DNA of 64,000 nucleotides, from positions 42,385,260 to 42,449,259 of the forward strand of contig NC_065530.1 of assembly GCF_020184175.1 (NCBI RefSeq). The letters are read 5' to 3'. The notes below the pieces were generated by a model that did no database searches, was not told the DNA's origin, and saw only the letters and a program-made list of their open reading frames with translations. This DNA is from Aphis gossypii (taxonomy: Eukaryota > Arthropoda > Insecta > Hemiptera > Aphididae). Made by a program: the position numbers and the translations under genes. Positions 15,001 to 28,502 of the stretch are shown here, piece after piece (position 1 is the stretch's first letter; each line of letters begins with the position of its first letter).

Positions 15001-17059
15001 ACAAATATAATATACAGAGCAAACGCTCGACAATAGTGGAAAAAAAGTTTTTTAAACGATTTACTGTTAGTTTATATTTTTAAAATATATATATTATATA
15101 GGTGTGTATACGAACAGCGCACGAGCGTACGTATTTGTGCATATTATAAATATTATACATTAATTACACATGTTTCGTCGTCAACGAAATATATAAAACA
15201 TCGCCAACCTATACGGTATACACAACATTATAACATTATAAATTGATTTGAATGCATGTTTTAATAAAATTAAAAGTCTGTTTTTTATAACAGTTATTTT
15301 TTTTATTACTTAAGTCTTGCAGAAAAAAGTATATTTTAGAAGACAATAGTTTAAGAAAATGTAGGTATGTTTTAGTAATGGAAAAAATAATAGAAAACTT
15401 ATATATTACAGATATGTCTATATTCTATAGCAAAATAAATCATTTGTTATTAATATATACACTATACAGTAAATAAAAACAACTATATAGGTATATCAAT
15501 GTATTACAAAAATACAATAACAAAAATTTGAAATAAAAGCTATAATATACAAGCCTAAGAACGTTTATATCAAAAAGGTAGTAAAAAACATTAGATTGGT
15601 ATACCCATTGTGTATAAGATGCAAATAATATTAGATAATTAGTTAATATTTATAAATGAATAGTTGAAAATCCTATAACGATACAAATTGGAGAAATTAA
15701 TTTATAGGAAATCTGAAATATTATTGTTTTAATTAAATATGAGTGTGTGTGTGTGTAACCTATATTCTAATAATTTCTAACAGATATTTTCTTAAATATT
15801 ATTATTTTGCGACTAGGCCAGATTTTAAAACTTGACTTTCTAAAAAATTCACAGATACCAAGTAATTATAACGTACATCTGTATTCTATTCTTATATTTT
15901 ACTAAAATATAAATATTGAACGAGCAGCATCTCGCGGAAATCACGACCTTACGAGAGGCAGGGGTCGATACGACTATAGCAATTCTCTACAGCAGGCAGC
16001 AGGGCAATACGATTAAATCAAATTACACGATTTTCGCTTTCGGCAGAAAAATTTCCGAATCCGATTCGATATTATGGCTCAGTGAAAAGATACGGCCAGT
16101 AAACACTTTTATTTTAATAACAAAACAAAAGAAACACTTCCCGCTCTATGCGCATTCAAGCAGTTTATTATAACAATGTATTAGTCGATTTCGATACTTT
16201 ATCCGACATTAGATATTATCTATTTTAAATACAAGATTATTATAACGATTTTATAAAACACTTTCATAATGCTAAAAGGGTAACTTAAAGTACGTTTGAA
16301 CCAGTCTAAAAAAATAATATTTAAGAATTGTAACTTTTATTCAAGCTAATTGTTTAAAAAGAAAGATAATCGTCTCAATAAAAATCATTAACTCGTAAAA
16401 ATGAATTGTTAAACAAATTGTATCTTTATTTTGAATGGTATAGTAATTAGTTACACACTAATTGCCTTTCTACAGTCTACAGCATCACCTATACGTTGGT
16501 GATAGATTTAATCTACAGAATTCAATATCAATTGATTTTCGAGTTACGGAAATAACTTATATTTTAAAAATCAATAAATACAAATTTCTGTATACACTTC
16601 TATCATCGCAGTAGAACCACCTACTTGATATATTTACTGAAGAGAACTACTTATGGTTAGGTTCAGGAAAATACTAATCCAAAAGGGTCATAATAAGTAC
16701 AGTGTACAATACCTAATATTATTTATATAGTCTTAACTAGACTCGCAGTTACTCAAAATTACTCAAGATAGGTTGTACATTTCTTTTAATTAGTGCCAAC
16801 TATATATACAAATTCTACACCACAAAAACAAAAGTTACAAACGGTATTTAAATATAATATGACTCCGATTAAATTAAGCTATAACATATAATATAGCGAA
16901 TTCAGAATAACGCATTTATTATAATATAAGAACTTATACAATTTAAAATTAAACGTTTCATACTTAAGTCGAAAAATCACTCTGTATATAAGCATACACA
17001 TTACAAACATCATGTATAAATATAGGAAGTACCTATATATATGGTACATCATAATATAC

Positions 17060-17350
17060 ATACACGAGATCGTGCTCACATCCGTCATCCGCTTCGGCGG
17101 CGGCACTTTGATCGAAACACCCGCCGCCGCATCATAATATGGTTGAATACACAACAATCCGTTTTCACGTTCCGCAAACGGCCGCCGATATGTTTTCAGC
17201 CGATCGGTCGCGAGACTGATGCAGTATATACGACCATGTCGGTTCGGACGATGTATTAGCACTTAACCACGCGATGATGGAACCGCAGGGCGGAAATTGC
17301 TCAAAAGCAATCCAAAATCTGAGGCCGCCTTCAATGCTGTAGCCTTCTAC
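17060..17350. other. GC-richer non-coding island
   Basis: The base composition rises sharply and CG-containing words are frequent (GGCGGCGGC, CCGCCGCCGC, GGCCGCCG). Both strands are open for 70-120 codons, but neither frame resembles a protein or has flanking splice sites, so I do not call a gene. It may be a regulatory island or an unrecognised first exon. Confidence 0.25.
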
Positions 17351-17474
17351 GTACCCCTCTTCTAAGAGTAAATCTCTTTTTTATACATACACCCCTCCCA
17401 AATATCTTATACTACAGTGTAGCATGGATACGTGGGTAAAGAAAATTGTAGGTATAACAACGTGTGTGTATCTA

Positions 17475-17515
17475 CATATATAATATATATATATATACAT
17501 GTGTGTGTGTGTGTG
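17475..17515. repeat. Compound (TA)n(TG)n microsatellite
   Basis: A TA dinucleotide run changes directly into a TG run. This is a potential Z-DNA-forming tract. Confidence 0.9.
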
Positions 17516-18229
17516 AGTGAGGGTAAGAGTTTTCCTTCATCTCCGGGTCGGATTTATTCTCACCATCTCTGCCCCTGGTTTTCCATCTCCGTCTATTACT
17601 CTATATTATGTTTTATGTGCGATACTTATACATGAGGTTATCTGTTTATAACTGCGAGACACTATGCTTTTTCAAAGTCAATTTATTGTGATTTCGAAAG
17701 AAAACTAATACTTTTAAACAGTTTCAAGTAATAGTATTTATCATTTATTTATGTAAATTTATTTGTACATCGGTTTTTTAAGTTTTTTACAAAAAAATTT
17801 AATACAATCCGTATACTATTATATTAATTTTATAAACAGAAACGAAACGCTTTACTAAAATATCGATGGTGTTCATCAAATAATTTTATTTATAGATAAT
17901 TAATAAGTTTTAATCTTCATAGATGATTACAAATATAGTAAACATCAATATATTCAATATATCATACATATATTATACATCAATAACAAAATCATAGCCA
18001 TCGCCATTTTACCACGGTGGTCTAAACTTCAAAGTTTACAAAAAAATTGACATAGAAAATCAGTGTATCCAATTTAATGGATCACATGTATCCCATTAAT
18101 ATCTAGATATATATTTACAAAATATGTAATGTTTATATATATATTATACCTATAATATAGATACGACGACTTTTAAAGACTGTAAGTACAGCTATGGGCT
18201 AAGTATACGTTTAGTTTTTTATTCCGCTG

Positions 18230-18560
18230 GATGTTCCATTAACCCTTCCTCACATCGCGCATTGCACGGAAGAAAAATTAAAACCAAGATGCCTCGAATC
18301 GGAGCATTTTAAGAATATAAACGGGGTACTGGAAGAATATACACCATGCGCTGCTATCACCAAGAAATATATAGAATAGCAACAGTTTTGCAATTGGGTT
18401 TACGGCGCGCCCGTTTTCTTTTAATATCTTGAGCAAACTCACTTTGTACAAACATCTAACCAGCGAGGTTCTGAGGAGCAATTAATTTCCGAAACGTTGA
18501 AATCGTAACATTTCCCTCGCTCATCTTATCGTTGATCAAATATTAGCAAATCCGTTGTAA
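18230..18560. other. Mixed-composition non-coding island
   Basis: About 330 bases of lower AT content contain a GGCGCGCC word, a CAAT-type word and a TAATT core. A 67-codon minus-strand frame crosses it but shows no known motif. I treat it as a candidate regulatory island. Confidence 0.22.
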
Positions 18561-20279
18561 AAATACATCGTTTCCTGCTCGTTACGATTCCATCGTAACT
18601 ATATTATATTATATACGTACACTAAAACAACATTTTTTGATTTTTAAATCATGTTACATAGCCAATAGCAATTTCAAAACTTATATAAATATATAGAATT
18701 TTAGAAGTTATATTATGATGAATATAGAAGAAAAATAAACTACTTTACATATCCAATAATAAATCGAATTCGTACAATGATCTAACGACATACATAAATC
18801 ATTAAACTACTACAGCAACCATTACAAAATACATTAAATATCAAACTTGAATGTACCTTAAAATTTGAATAATATTACCGTAACAGATACAACAGGTCGG
18901 TAGTAAATGATATAAAACAATAAAATGACATATTGTAATAACTATGCATGATTGATAACTGAGCAATGTATTTGTATATCACGTATATAATATTATATTA
19001 TATTATATTATTTATCTATAAGACAACTTTGAGCTCTGAATATTTTATTCATGAAAAATAATAGTATTGAAACACAAAAAAATTCGAGAAATTCGAGAAA
19101 ATGCCTTGATTGCGTAAAACATATAAAACCAATATATATATATATATTTAAAATAAAAAATAAACTATACTCCATACGGTATACCATTAATTATATTAAT
19201 CATATCAATCATATAATTAGAAACGATTTGAATAGAAAATAATGTTATTTCAAGGCTACTTTTCAAAAATATTTTATTATGCTTCACAGCTTAGAAAAAA
19301 ATATAGAACCATCGATCTTCATTTTTCATGTATGTTTGTTTATTCATTTATCCTCAGATATTTCTCGTACCTACAGTTGTAAAACAACTGCACTTTGGCT
19401 TTCAGCCATTTCAATGTAAATTTAAGGTAGATTAAAAAAATACATAGTAGATAATTAAAAAAAAAAACCATTTACTTGTTAACTACCATTACTTATGTCA
19501 AAAATATCTTTGCCGTATGATTAAGAAAATAAAAATTAAGTTCCTAAAATAACAATAACATAATTATTTATACTATAAAGAGCAGAATAAAAAATATTTT
19601 GTAGATCCTACAAAAAGTATTTATCACTACACTTTCAAATGATATCAAGAAAAAATTTTAAAACTGTTATAAATAAGCACATACAATTTCATTAAAATAA
19701 TCCACAAAACTTAAAAACCATCATACATTAGAATAATATTATCAGAATAAAAATAACAATATATACAGTATAGTTTCTGAAGAACAACAAATCAATCAAA
19801 ACAATTGTACAATTTGTTATATAACAATATTTATAACCTATTCTTTATACAATATTATGTAAAAAGAAAAACAACATAATATAATATACAATATGGGCTT
19901 AATAAACACGAAGTTATACAACTTAATTTATTTCTACATAGAATAAATTAAAATGAGGCTTTGTTATCATTACTATATAACATTGTTATTTAGCACAATA
20001 ATATAATACACAGTATAGGGGCGTGCACGTGCACAAGACTTACATTTTAGATTAGAGGTGAAACAATGTACATTATAATATATCTGGTGTTATATGCGAA
20101 TATGCGATTTAAATAAATAAAATACTAAGAACAAATGCATCCTATTATAATAATATGAGCATTTTATACCAAATATATAAACTATTGCCAATACAGAAAA
20201 CTCCAAAAGCCAATTATGTTGAAGTATTTTATTTGAATAGTCAATCAAACACTATAATATTAAATTACAATGCTCAGTG

Positions 20280-20540
20280 ACCTATTTCCAAAATCGAAGA
20301 AGAAAACTTTCTCGTCAATAGATCCTTATTAATTATTCGTCAATATTAACTTCTTCGATGTACAAGCTACATCGGTCCGTAAATTAGTGCTTTGTATAAC
20401 TTAACAAGCCTCGTACAAGTCCTTTTCAAATTAATGAAATTTAATTCAGTCTCTCGCAGATTTGGCTATTGTTTTACTACGTGAAAAGACGGCATTTCGT
20501 TCACACTTAAACGCCCATATCTATAGATAAAATATATTCA
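20280..20540. other. Mixed-composition non-coding island
   Basis: This is less AT-rich than its flanks and no frame stays open for long on either strand. It is a candidate conserved non-coding block, judged only by composition. Confidence 0.2.
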
Positions 20541-21539
20541 ACGTTCTATAAATGTCATATATGTATATATTATGAAAACAATTAACTAAAATAAATTGTA
20601 AAACACATACAAATTACTCGGTATAGTATAGGACTCCAAAAAATAATATAAAAGAATAGTATTATTGAATTAACTATACATTATTTTTTATCAATTGCAG
20701 TTAAATACACAAGAAATTTAGAAATGTATCCAACATAATTATTTTTCTAAAAACGTAACTACTAATAGTAATATTTTCGATAAAACGTATTTTATTGTAC
20801 TACAAATACTGACTTTGAATAATATGTTTTAACCTTTTAATAAAATTTAAAAATAAATCACTAATCATCATATGAGGACGAATACAATATGAAACTTCAA
20901 ATTTTAACCAAGGGAAAAAGTTTTTACAAAATGACAAAATGTACCATAATACATAGGTACAATAAGTTTCCAATGCCACTACAAAAGTTTGTAATGGAAA
21001 ACTTCTTCGAGATTCAAACTTGGATGTCAACAAACTAGTGTATTATAGACACAAAAACGCGTATGTTGAGCACGTATGTAACAAAGCTCAATAATTGCCA
21101 AATAATTGCAGATTTATTCCAAACACCAAATATTAAAATTTAAAACTATAATTTAATTTGTCTTTTTTGAAGGTAGTATACATATATATATATATATATT
21201 TAATTTTAATTCGAATAAATCTAAAATAAACGTAGATGTATACATATTATATGTTAAAATATTACATTACTTTTGATATTTTAAATTTTACAATTTAAAG
21301 AAATAACAGTAAATTTGTTGATAAAATACATATTTAATTCTACGGATTTATCATTTTTTACGTACCACGAACATAATTTTAACTATGTAAACACAATAAG
21401 ACAATAGAAACTGGAATAAACAAAAAACTCAAAAGTTTTATTTTATATCTTCTATAGTTTTATGCATGGTCATAATAATACAACGCATTTCAATATCGAT
21501 CTGAATTCTTATAAACAATGCTTAAAGTTTAAAGTAAAT

Positions 21540-21790
21540 GTCAGAGAAATGACTTCCGCCTAACATGACTTCGTTCGCCTTTACAGTGTTTAACTTTTGT
21601 CGGGAGATAATATTGAAAATGAAATCAAATATCCCCTAAGGGACACAGACTTTACGCGAATATTGCTTTTCCGCCAGCCTTCAATCTCCCCCATGCTTCC
21701 GGTTGACTGTAGGTATAGCTACTCGTAAAATATACCCATCAAAACCCATTAAGTTTGACGGAGTAAATTTTTCTTTCCCTGCGTTATTGA
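21540..21790. other. Mixed-composition non-coding island
   Basis: A short patch with C/G-containing words between long A/T tracts. It shows no coding signal and no inverted-repeat ends. It is possibly regulatory. Confidence 0.2.
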
Positions 21791-24700
21791 CTTGAATAAT
21801 TGATATCACTAGGAGCGAAAATACACTTGTAAAATAATAATGAAGACATTGCGCAGCCACTCGAAAAACATGGATATTTATTTTTTAATACAACTATAAA
21901 TCCCAAAACCGAAATGTTCAACGTATAGTAATTACTTAGGTATCTACCTATTAATTATACTATATTAACTTCAACAGGACGCTGCAATGTTGTACATATG
22001 CTTCAACTCATAGCAAATCTGCGAGCCGTATATTTACTTCAGTTTATTTGTACTAAGCAAATCAAAACATTATAAAATTCTAAGATAAGAATATAAAGCA
22101 TATAATTTATTGTCCGTATTTTTATTTTAAAATAGGTAATAAAAGTACTTAAATATTTCATTTCTTCAAATGAATATAAGAAACTCGTTTTAAAATAAAT
22201 ACGAATATGAAAATTCAACTGCTCCGACTCGATTATTAACTTATTCTCCTATATTCGATAATATTTCAATTTGCACTAATATTAACTATAAATAAACTAC
22301 TTTAGTAGCCAAAATTGGTATGTGATTTCCATGTGTATATGACAGAGACATCCATAAAGAAATAAAATATAACTTTAAAGTTTAAATACAATATAATATT
22401 GTAATCATTTCAGTTTTTATACTTTAAATATTGTAAAATGAAACTTAATTTAATCCAACCTAACACGTACAATATTATTTATTATTATGCATTACATTTA
22501 TTTAGTTAATTTTATAAGCTAAGAATTTAAGAATTTTATAATTTATAAAATTATTTAATTATAAATTAAATATACTCTTTCAATTGATTGTCTAAAAATA
22601 TTAAGAATATTATAGATATTAAGATTAATGTTGAATTTAAAAGTTCAAAACGTAAATTAAAATTAACTTTGGCGAACCTAACAGTAGACAAGCCATAACT
22701 AAAACTCTGAAAGTTTTATTTTAACTAAAGAATATGTATAAATAGTTCTAAAACAAATTAAATACATTATACATAGAACAAGCACAACATGCAACATATA
22801 TATGTATACATAGATACCAAGATACATATCTTAATATATCTTAATAATAATACATAAGCACATTAATTTTCGTTAACAAAAATACAAATCTAATATATTA
22901 TATCAAATACAATCTTAAAAATAATTTAATTTTAAACGCAATTAACGTATACAACCCATAAATTGTTAATATTTTATACCTACTGGCTACTATAATAGTA
23001 GTATCCGTGAACGTTGTGAGTAATGATTTACTTTTGTCAACAGTTTAGGAGTACTAAAATTTCAACTAATATTTAAAATATTATTGTGGAAATCCTAACC
23101 CCATCATAATAAATGCATAGCGTAAATGACAATTAAAAACCTTAATAGCTACTACATATATATAACTATATTTAAATGATTTATCAGTGTTGTTGCAATT
23201 TACGAAAAACGTGCAAGTACATTTATTTCTCAAATTACTTTAATTAAGTACGATACCTAGTTATTGAAACTACCTAAAGTCTTAACAAAAAATTTTAATC
23301 ACAAAAATAATACCCTAAAAACCAATTCTACCACCTGTCAATTTATAAAACTGTTTTTAAAACGTAAAAGTAAATAAGATTTATAACTTATTAGTTATTA
23401 GACTCATTTATATACTATAATTTATTTTATTATTATACAATATTAACTTCTGTTAAAACCAAAGTCTAAACAATATCCCCAGTTTTATTGGCAGTTTAAA
23501 AATAAGACATTTAAAAGTATCAGATATCTGGTCGCATTTCGATTCTTTCTTGTTTACGTTTTTAATTTACTCAGTCATTGTATAAATTATCTACACTTAT
23601 GTTTAAATCGTAATCTAACTCGACCTGATTACCCTAAATAATAAAGCAATAGCGCACGTGTATTTTTATGTAAATGCTAATAATGTTTTTTTATCCTACA
23701 TAGTAGATACAGATCATATACTTAAATAATAAATGTGAACAAATTTAGTTTACGAATTCCTAACCTTCTTTATATAGGCAACAGTAATGAAAACTTACAT
23801 TTTATATAATAATACACTTCAATTTCATACTTAAATATAAAAATAACTATCTATTATTTTTAATAAGTATGAAGTATTATATTTTTGTTTTAATATTATT
23901 AATTGTAAAAAATATACAATTAATATTCAAACTAAGACGAACCTCAAGTTATACGCACGTTATATGTATTAACACGATGTATCATGTAAAATGAACCTCA
24001 ATTCTAATTTTCCAATCCATCTTAACAGGTTTTATGGAAAAAACTGTCAAAAATTATGTTTTTACTTTTAAATTTATTTACTTATAAAATGATTGGAATA
24101 GCCGAAGAACTGTAACCATTAAATCAATAAAAACACTCTCGTATAAATCCAATTATAAATATATATACATATTTTTAAAAATATTTACGAATTTCCGATT
24201 ACCTTTAAAACATTTTACGTTGCAATTTCATAATAATATATATTTTAGTCAATCAATAAATAGTTATTCAATTTTAAAGTCGGCATTATACTTTTAGCAA
24301 AAAAAAAACATTATTTTTCGTACACGTATACAAGAAAGGCGATAGATTTTAGCCCTAAAAAAATTTAAAAATATAATACATAGTATAATATACATAATAG
24401 TTAGTTATTAGTTTGTTACTGCTATAAGAAAATAAATCGTTTCGGTTTCAACTACTGGCTTATGAGTTTTAAAATTAAATTAAAAAATATTCAGTCTTCA
24501 GACATTTGATACTTAACCATTCCTTCCAACAAATTTCATATATACTTACCTTCTGTTTAATAGTCTTTTGTAAGTAAACATAATACAAATTATCTCATCA
24601 CATTATAGTATTATACTCTTGGTATTACAAAAGATATTATGAATCAACAAAACACATGAGTGTTAGATTACTACAATGTAATTTCTTGTCACATATTAAG

Positions 24701-25222
24701 TAACAAAACTAATTAGGTAGTTATTATCACAGTTTGTATTCATATAGATTTAGAAGAACACAGTCTTCACTATTCAATGATATGAAATAGAATAATTTAG
24801 TAGGTAGATTATACTTTTTAATTACAATAATTATCTTATTAATTTGTGTTTTCAATTCTTTTGTTACAAAGTGACTTAATTATTTATAAAGTGTATTTAA
24901 ATATGATAGATATATATAACAAGAAACTACAAGGCTTGTAAATGTATCTCGGATTGGTGATTAGAAAGAAGAGGGATGTTTTGATTGTAGCACAGACTAG
25001 ACAAGAAAAATTACATTGCTAACATATATCATAAATCATATCAACCTAAGTATAAGTAGATACTTTTTTTTAAAAGATACCTATTGATTATTACTTTATG
25101 GTCAACGATCAACAATCAATGATAAATTCCATTTAAAACTAATGATAAACAAAGTGTTATTACTATATAACTAGGTAACTAGGTACCTCTCTCTATTATA
25201 AAATGGTCATTAACAATGTTAC

Positions 25223-26017
25223 CTTTTGAGCTTTGCACATTGTGTTGATGGCTTGGACGTCATGACTCGAATGCCTTGATTCATGCATACATACGGCACA
25301 CACTGGTGTCTTGCAGACCATACAGTACATAGACAGGCACTCTTCTTCGTGTTCGTTGCAGATGATGTCCCTGTTTCTGATCTTGTTCCTGAGCGCCACC
25401 TTGCCAGCGGACGGTTCCAGCAGGTTGTGCTTGGCCAATGGGCCCCTGGCCGGATGACAGTTGTCACGGCAAGAGTCACAGTACAACACTTCACATTGCT
25501 CGCACAGCACGGTAGCATCTGCGGCTGGTTCGCATTCGCAAAGCTGACACTTGGGCACAATGTGCCTGAGCTCACCGTAACGGTCAACAATGTTTCTCAT
25601 CGTCCTGTACTTTGGCAGGTTGTGCGCGCCATTGTCGTCGAAGTACACGGTCTTCCTGCAGGCCGGGCACGACAGAGAATACGAACCAGCCATGACCGGC
25701 GGGAAAGCGATGATGCCGCCACCGATGTGGTTGGACGTGCCCAGGTAGCTGTTTGGCCGACTATTGCACACCACGCCGCTGTCCGTCTCGCTAAGTATGG
25801 ACAGCTTGTCCGACTCCGGATGGCAGTCGGAAGCGTGCGACTCGGTTGTGCTACTACCGCTGGTAGTCGAGTTTCCGCTGTTCTCTTGCGGTGCGGTCGG
25901 CTCCAGCGGTCGCTGTGCGTGCACCGCACAGTTAAGGCACAACGCATGGTAGCACGGCAACAGCACCGGATTGTTGAACAGCTGCTTACAAGCGATACAG
26001 TGCAGTTCGTCTTCCAT
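25223..26017 (-). CDS. Trim9: Trim9-type E3 ubiquitin ligase, first coding exon (partial gene)
   Basis: The 265-codon exon starts at the ATG read from 26017 and ends in phase 0 at an AAG|GTAAC donor (25223/25222). Visible features are: a RING finger with Cys7, Cys10, Cys22, His24, Cys27 and Cys30; a long low-complexity insert (about 37-112) containing a DKLSILSETDSG segment; and the closing RING Cys117 and Cys120. B-box 1 spans about 157-202 and B-box 2 about 217-257. The split RING with an acidic/serine insert and the GPLAKH motif of B-box 1 are characteristic of the TRIM9/TRIM67 family, neuronal ligases that bind SNARE and netrin-receptor partners and shape axon branching. The coiled coil, COS, FN3 and SPRY parts are absent and must be encoded to the left, beyond a very long intron. 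The exon is clearly less AT-rich than its surroundings. Family assignment is firm; function is from known homologues. Confidence 0.93.
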
Positions 26018-26340
26018 CGCGGCACCAAAACTATATAATCACAGATAAAAGGCCTAGTCTCGATCGAATTCGATATCGGGAACGGTTAGATGATCGTCGT
26101 CGTCGTCGTCGTCGCGGTGTCGATCGAAATAGTTCACATCGCGGAAAAATTCCTCCGACTGGCCAGACGATCGCGCGAGAAAAATCGGAGAAAACACAAC
26201 TATATTTAATAAAACAAACACTATGACACACCGCAGCAGCGTTTTACAATATTATTCTGTGTGAATTATATATACGCCCGGCACGGAGCAGAAACGCACG
26301 ACACGACGAAACACACGCTAGACAAATACTAAGTGGTCAC
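26018..26340 (-). promoter_or_regulatory. Trim9 5' leader and promoter region
   Basis: The sequence upstream of the Trim9 ATG is less AT-rich and holds a pure CGT-triplet run at 26094-26115 and several CG-rich words. This fits a 5' untranslated region and proximal promoter. No TATA box is placed convincingly. The transcription start is not determined. Confidence 0.5.
26094..26115. repeat. (CGT)n triplet repeat in Trim9 leader
   Basis: About seven CGT triplets lie 80-100 bases upstream of the Trim9 start codon. Length variation would alter the 5' leader, not the protein. Confidence 0.85.
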
Positions 26341-27190
26341 AGTTGTGTTAGTTGATACGTCTTGGTGTATTATTGTTGTTGTGTTAGCCGGAGGAAAACG
26401 CGACGTTTGTTTACACGACGCTAATGAACTCTGGCGGCGAGCGACTACAATATCGTCGCCGAGTACAGTGTCGCCAGCAAACTCGGCAATTATTTTACCC
26501 GAAAGCAAAAACGAGTATGAGAAAATGGATCTATCTCGTCGGGCGTTCGAGTTAGAACTTAGAAGTAGGAACGACTTGGTCGATCTCGAATAATATTAAT
26601 GTATAATATTCACTAGAAAACAGTAATGAAATACATTTCGTGTTTTTTAAGTACATATATAGTCGTTTTTAGTATATAATATTATATTGACATATTGTTA
26701 TGATAATAGGCAATTGTTTTCACTCGGAGCCTAATGGTCGGTTAACGTTTGTCACACTGAGCTGGAATGCGGGTCACGGACATCCAATGATAAAAATATA
26801 AAGATAACCGAGCACTTTAAGATAACAGCCTGTTGGAAGATTTATAAAATATATACATATAATATTACATTATTACATGTCACATGATAATATTATAATC
26901 AAGGTGGATTGAATATACTTAAATTCTGTATTATGAGAATAAAACGATGTAGAGAATTAGAGAATATCTTCTTTACATCGTGGAGATAAACAATAAGCCT
27001 CGCGGCCGACAAATCATAGTATAAATTAGAATATTTTTTTTTATCCTTATCAATTACTATTTAATATTATTATTGTTTGTTATAATTCATGTATAATATT
27101 AGATAATAAAATAATATCAATATAAAAATATGTTTCGTAATATATTTTAGTTATAGGCTTATAGCCGTATTTGAAATTAATATATATATA
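26341..27190. other. Intergenic between Trim9 and L2HGDH
   Basis: This separates the divergently transcribed Trim9 (-) and L2HGDH (+). An 86-codon plus-strand frame at 26333-26593 has no recognisable motif and is not called. The remainder is AT-rich with no feature I can support. Confidence 0.5.
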
Positions 27191-28475
27191 GTGGTTGGCC
27201 AAGTTGGAACTTTACGACTTGGTAAGTAAACACAAAGTATATGTGTCTAGTCCCTTGTTTAGAATCTAATTAAACCAACAGAAAATTCGCAAAAAGAAAC
27301 AAAGCATAAATTTATTTATAAATAATTGTATGACCACAAAACAAGTAACTAATAATTTTCAATTTAATCTATTCTGTGTTAATACACTAAAGCCTATTAA
27401 GTATATTGCATAGACAATTAACTTATGATATAATAGACTTAATTGTGTCATGATAAAACTGTAATTGTTTTATTATTATATAAGGTGTACCTATGATATA
27501 TTCAAAATGATTATTAAGGTAAATGTATAAAAAAACATAAATTAAAATTGTATAGATAATAAATAATTTATAATTTACTTGTCTAAAAATTCTCAAAAAT
27601 AATGTTCTGTATAGTTATTAATTATTATTTTTCAAATTATTTTATTCCAAAATATATTGATGTTTTAAAAAATTAACTACTTAACTTGAAAAAATGTTTT
27701 TACTTATTACTGTTAAAAAAAAAAAAAATTCTAAAAATGAAATTTACAAATTGATTATTTTAAATCTTTCCCAAAAATATGTGAACAAATTTTATTTTAT
27801 TTTTTCCTGTACCTATTAAAAAATAAATAAAATTAATTTTTATACTTGTGCTCAAATGTGTAAATTACATGAAAAAAAATATTGATTAGAACAAAAGTTA
27901 TTCCATTTGTCAGATCTTTCTGTTACATTATGTATTTAGCACTGAGGTGGATTTGGTGGCCTTCATTTTATTATTTTGTATAATACAATCTAAGATACTA
28001 AAATAGTAGCTATATATCCACCTTAATTAAAACAATTTAATAGTTCATTTACCCTTCAAAAAAGAAGGTATTAAAATATGTTATACTTCCACATTTAAAA
28101 ACTTGTTAGTATTTTATTTTATTTTTTTTTTTTTTTTCAAGTGCTGAAGTAGTGAAGTGTTTATTTAAATTGATGAAATAATGCAGATAAAAAAAATCAA
28201 TAAAATTAAGTGTGAACATTGATTATAAGCACAACAATAATCTTTAGCATAAGTATAAAAGATTAAAAATGTTTTTTGATTGCTTTTATTGATTATTTTG
28301 TAATTTAAAATTTTAATTGTATGTTTTTGTAAAGTATATGACAATATAAAATCATTAAAACATTTTACATCATCAATTATTGTTTATTGTATCATTTGAA
28401 TATATCAGGTATTAACATATAATGTTAACAATAATATCAAATTTTAAAATAATTATTATGTTATTTGTTTGTTTA
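27191..28475 (+). other. Possible 5' non-coding exon and leader intron of L2HGDH
   Basis: A strong donor-like TTG|GTAAGT ends at 27221, and a T-rich acceptor TTTGTTTAG ends at 28475, just 27 bases before the L2HGDH start codon. Together they suggest a short untranslated exon ending at 27221 and a leader intron of about 1.25 kb. The intron is A/T-rich with no open frame. The first exon's beginning is not visible. This is inference from splice-site words only. Confidence 0.35.
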
Positions 28476-28502
28476 GGAAACACATAGTTTACCTCAACTA
28501 AA

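Larger units (their letters stand above)
1..25222. other. Gene desert, probably the first long coding intron of Trim9 and its flank
   Basis: No exon that I can support lies here on either strand. Open frames in the stretch are short, lack recognisable motifs and mostly run through AT repeats. The only splice donor reading into it comes from the Trim9 exon at 25223-26017 on the minus strand, so most or all of the stretch is probably intronic to that gene, with the coiled-coil, COS, FN3 and SPRY exons further left, outside the window. Contents are A/T-rich DNA, microsatellites and a few less AT-rich islands listed separately. The intron reading is inference; an unrelated non-coding or very divergent gene cannot be excluded. 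Confidence 0.55.

Noticed and set aside
15916..16173. 85-codon plus-strand frame in a mixed-composition patch
   Set aside because: It does not start with ATG, has no known motif and no supporting splice sites; a non-ATG start is not credible for an animal nuclear gene.
25283..26038. 251-codon frame antisense to the Trim9 exon
   Set aside because: It is the mirror of a less AT-rich, conserved RING/B-box exon; the protein shows no domain and the openness follows from the sense codons.
26333..26593. 86-codon plus-strand frame between Trim9 and L2HGDH
   Set aside because: No recognisable motif; it lies in promoter-like sequence and the frame may be open by chance because the patch is less AT-rich.
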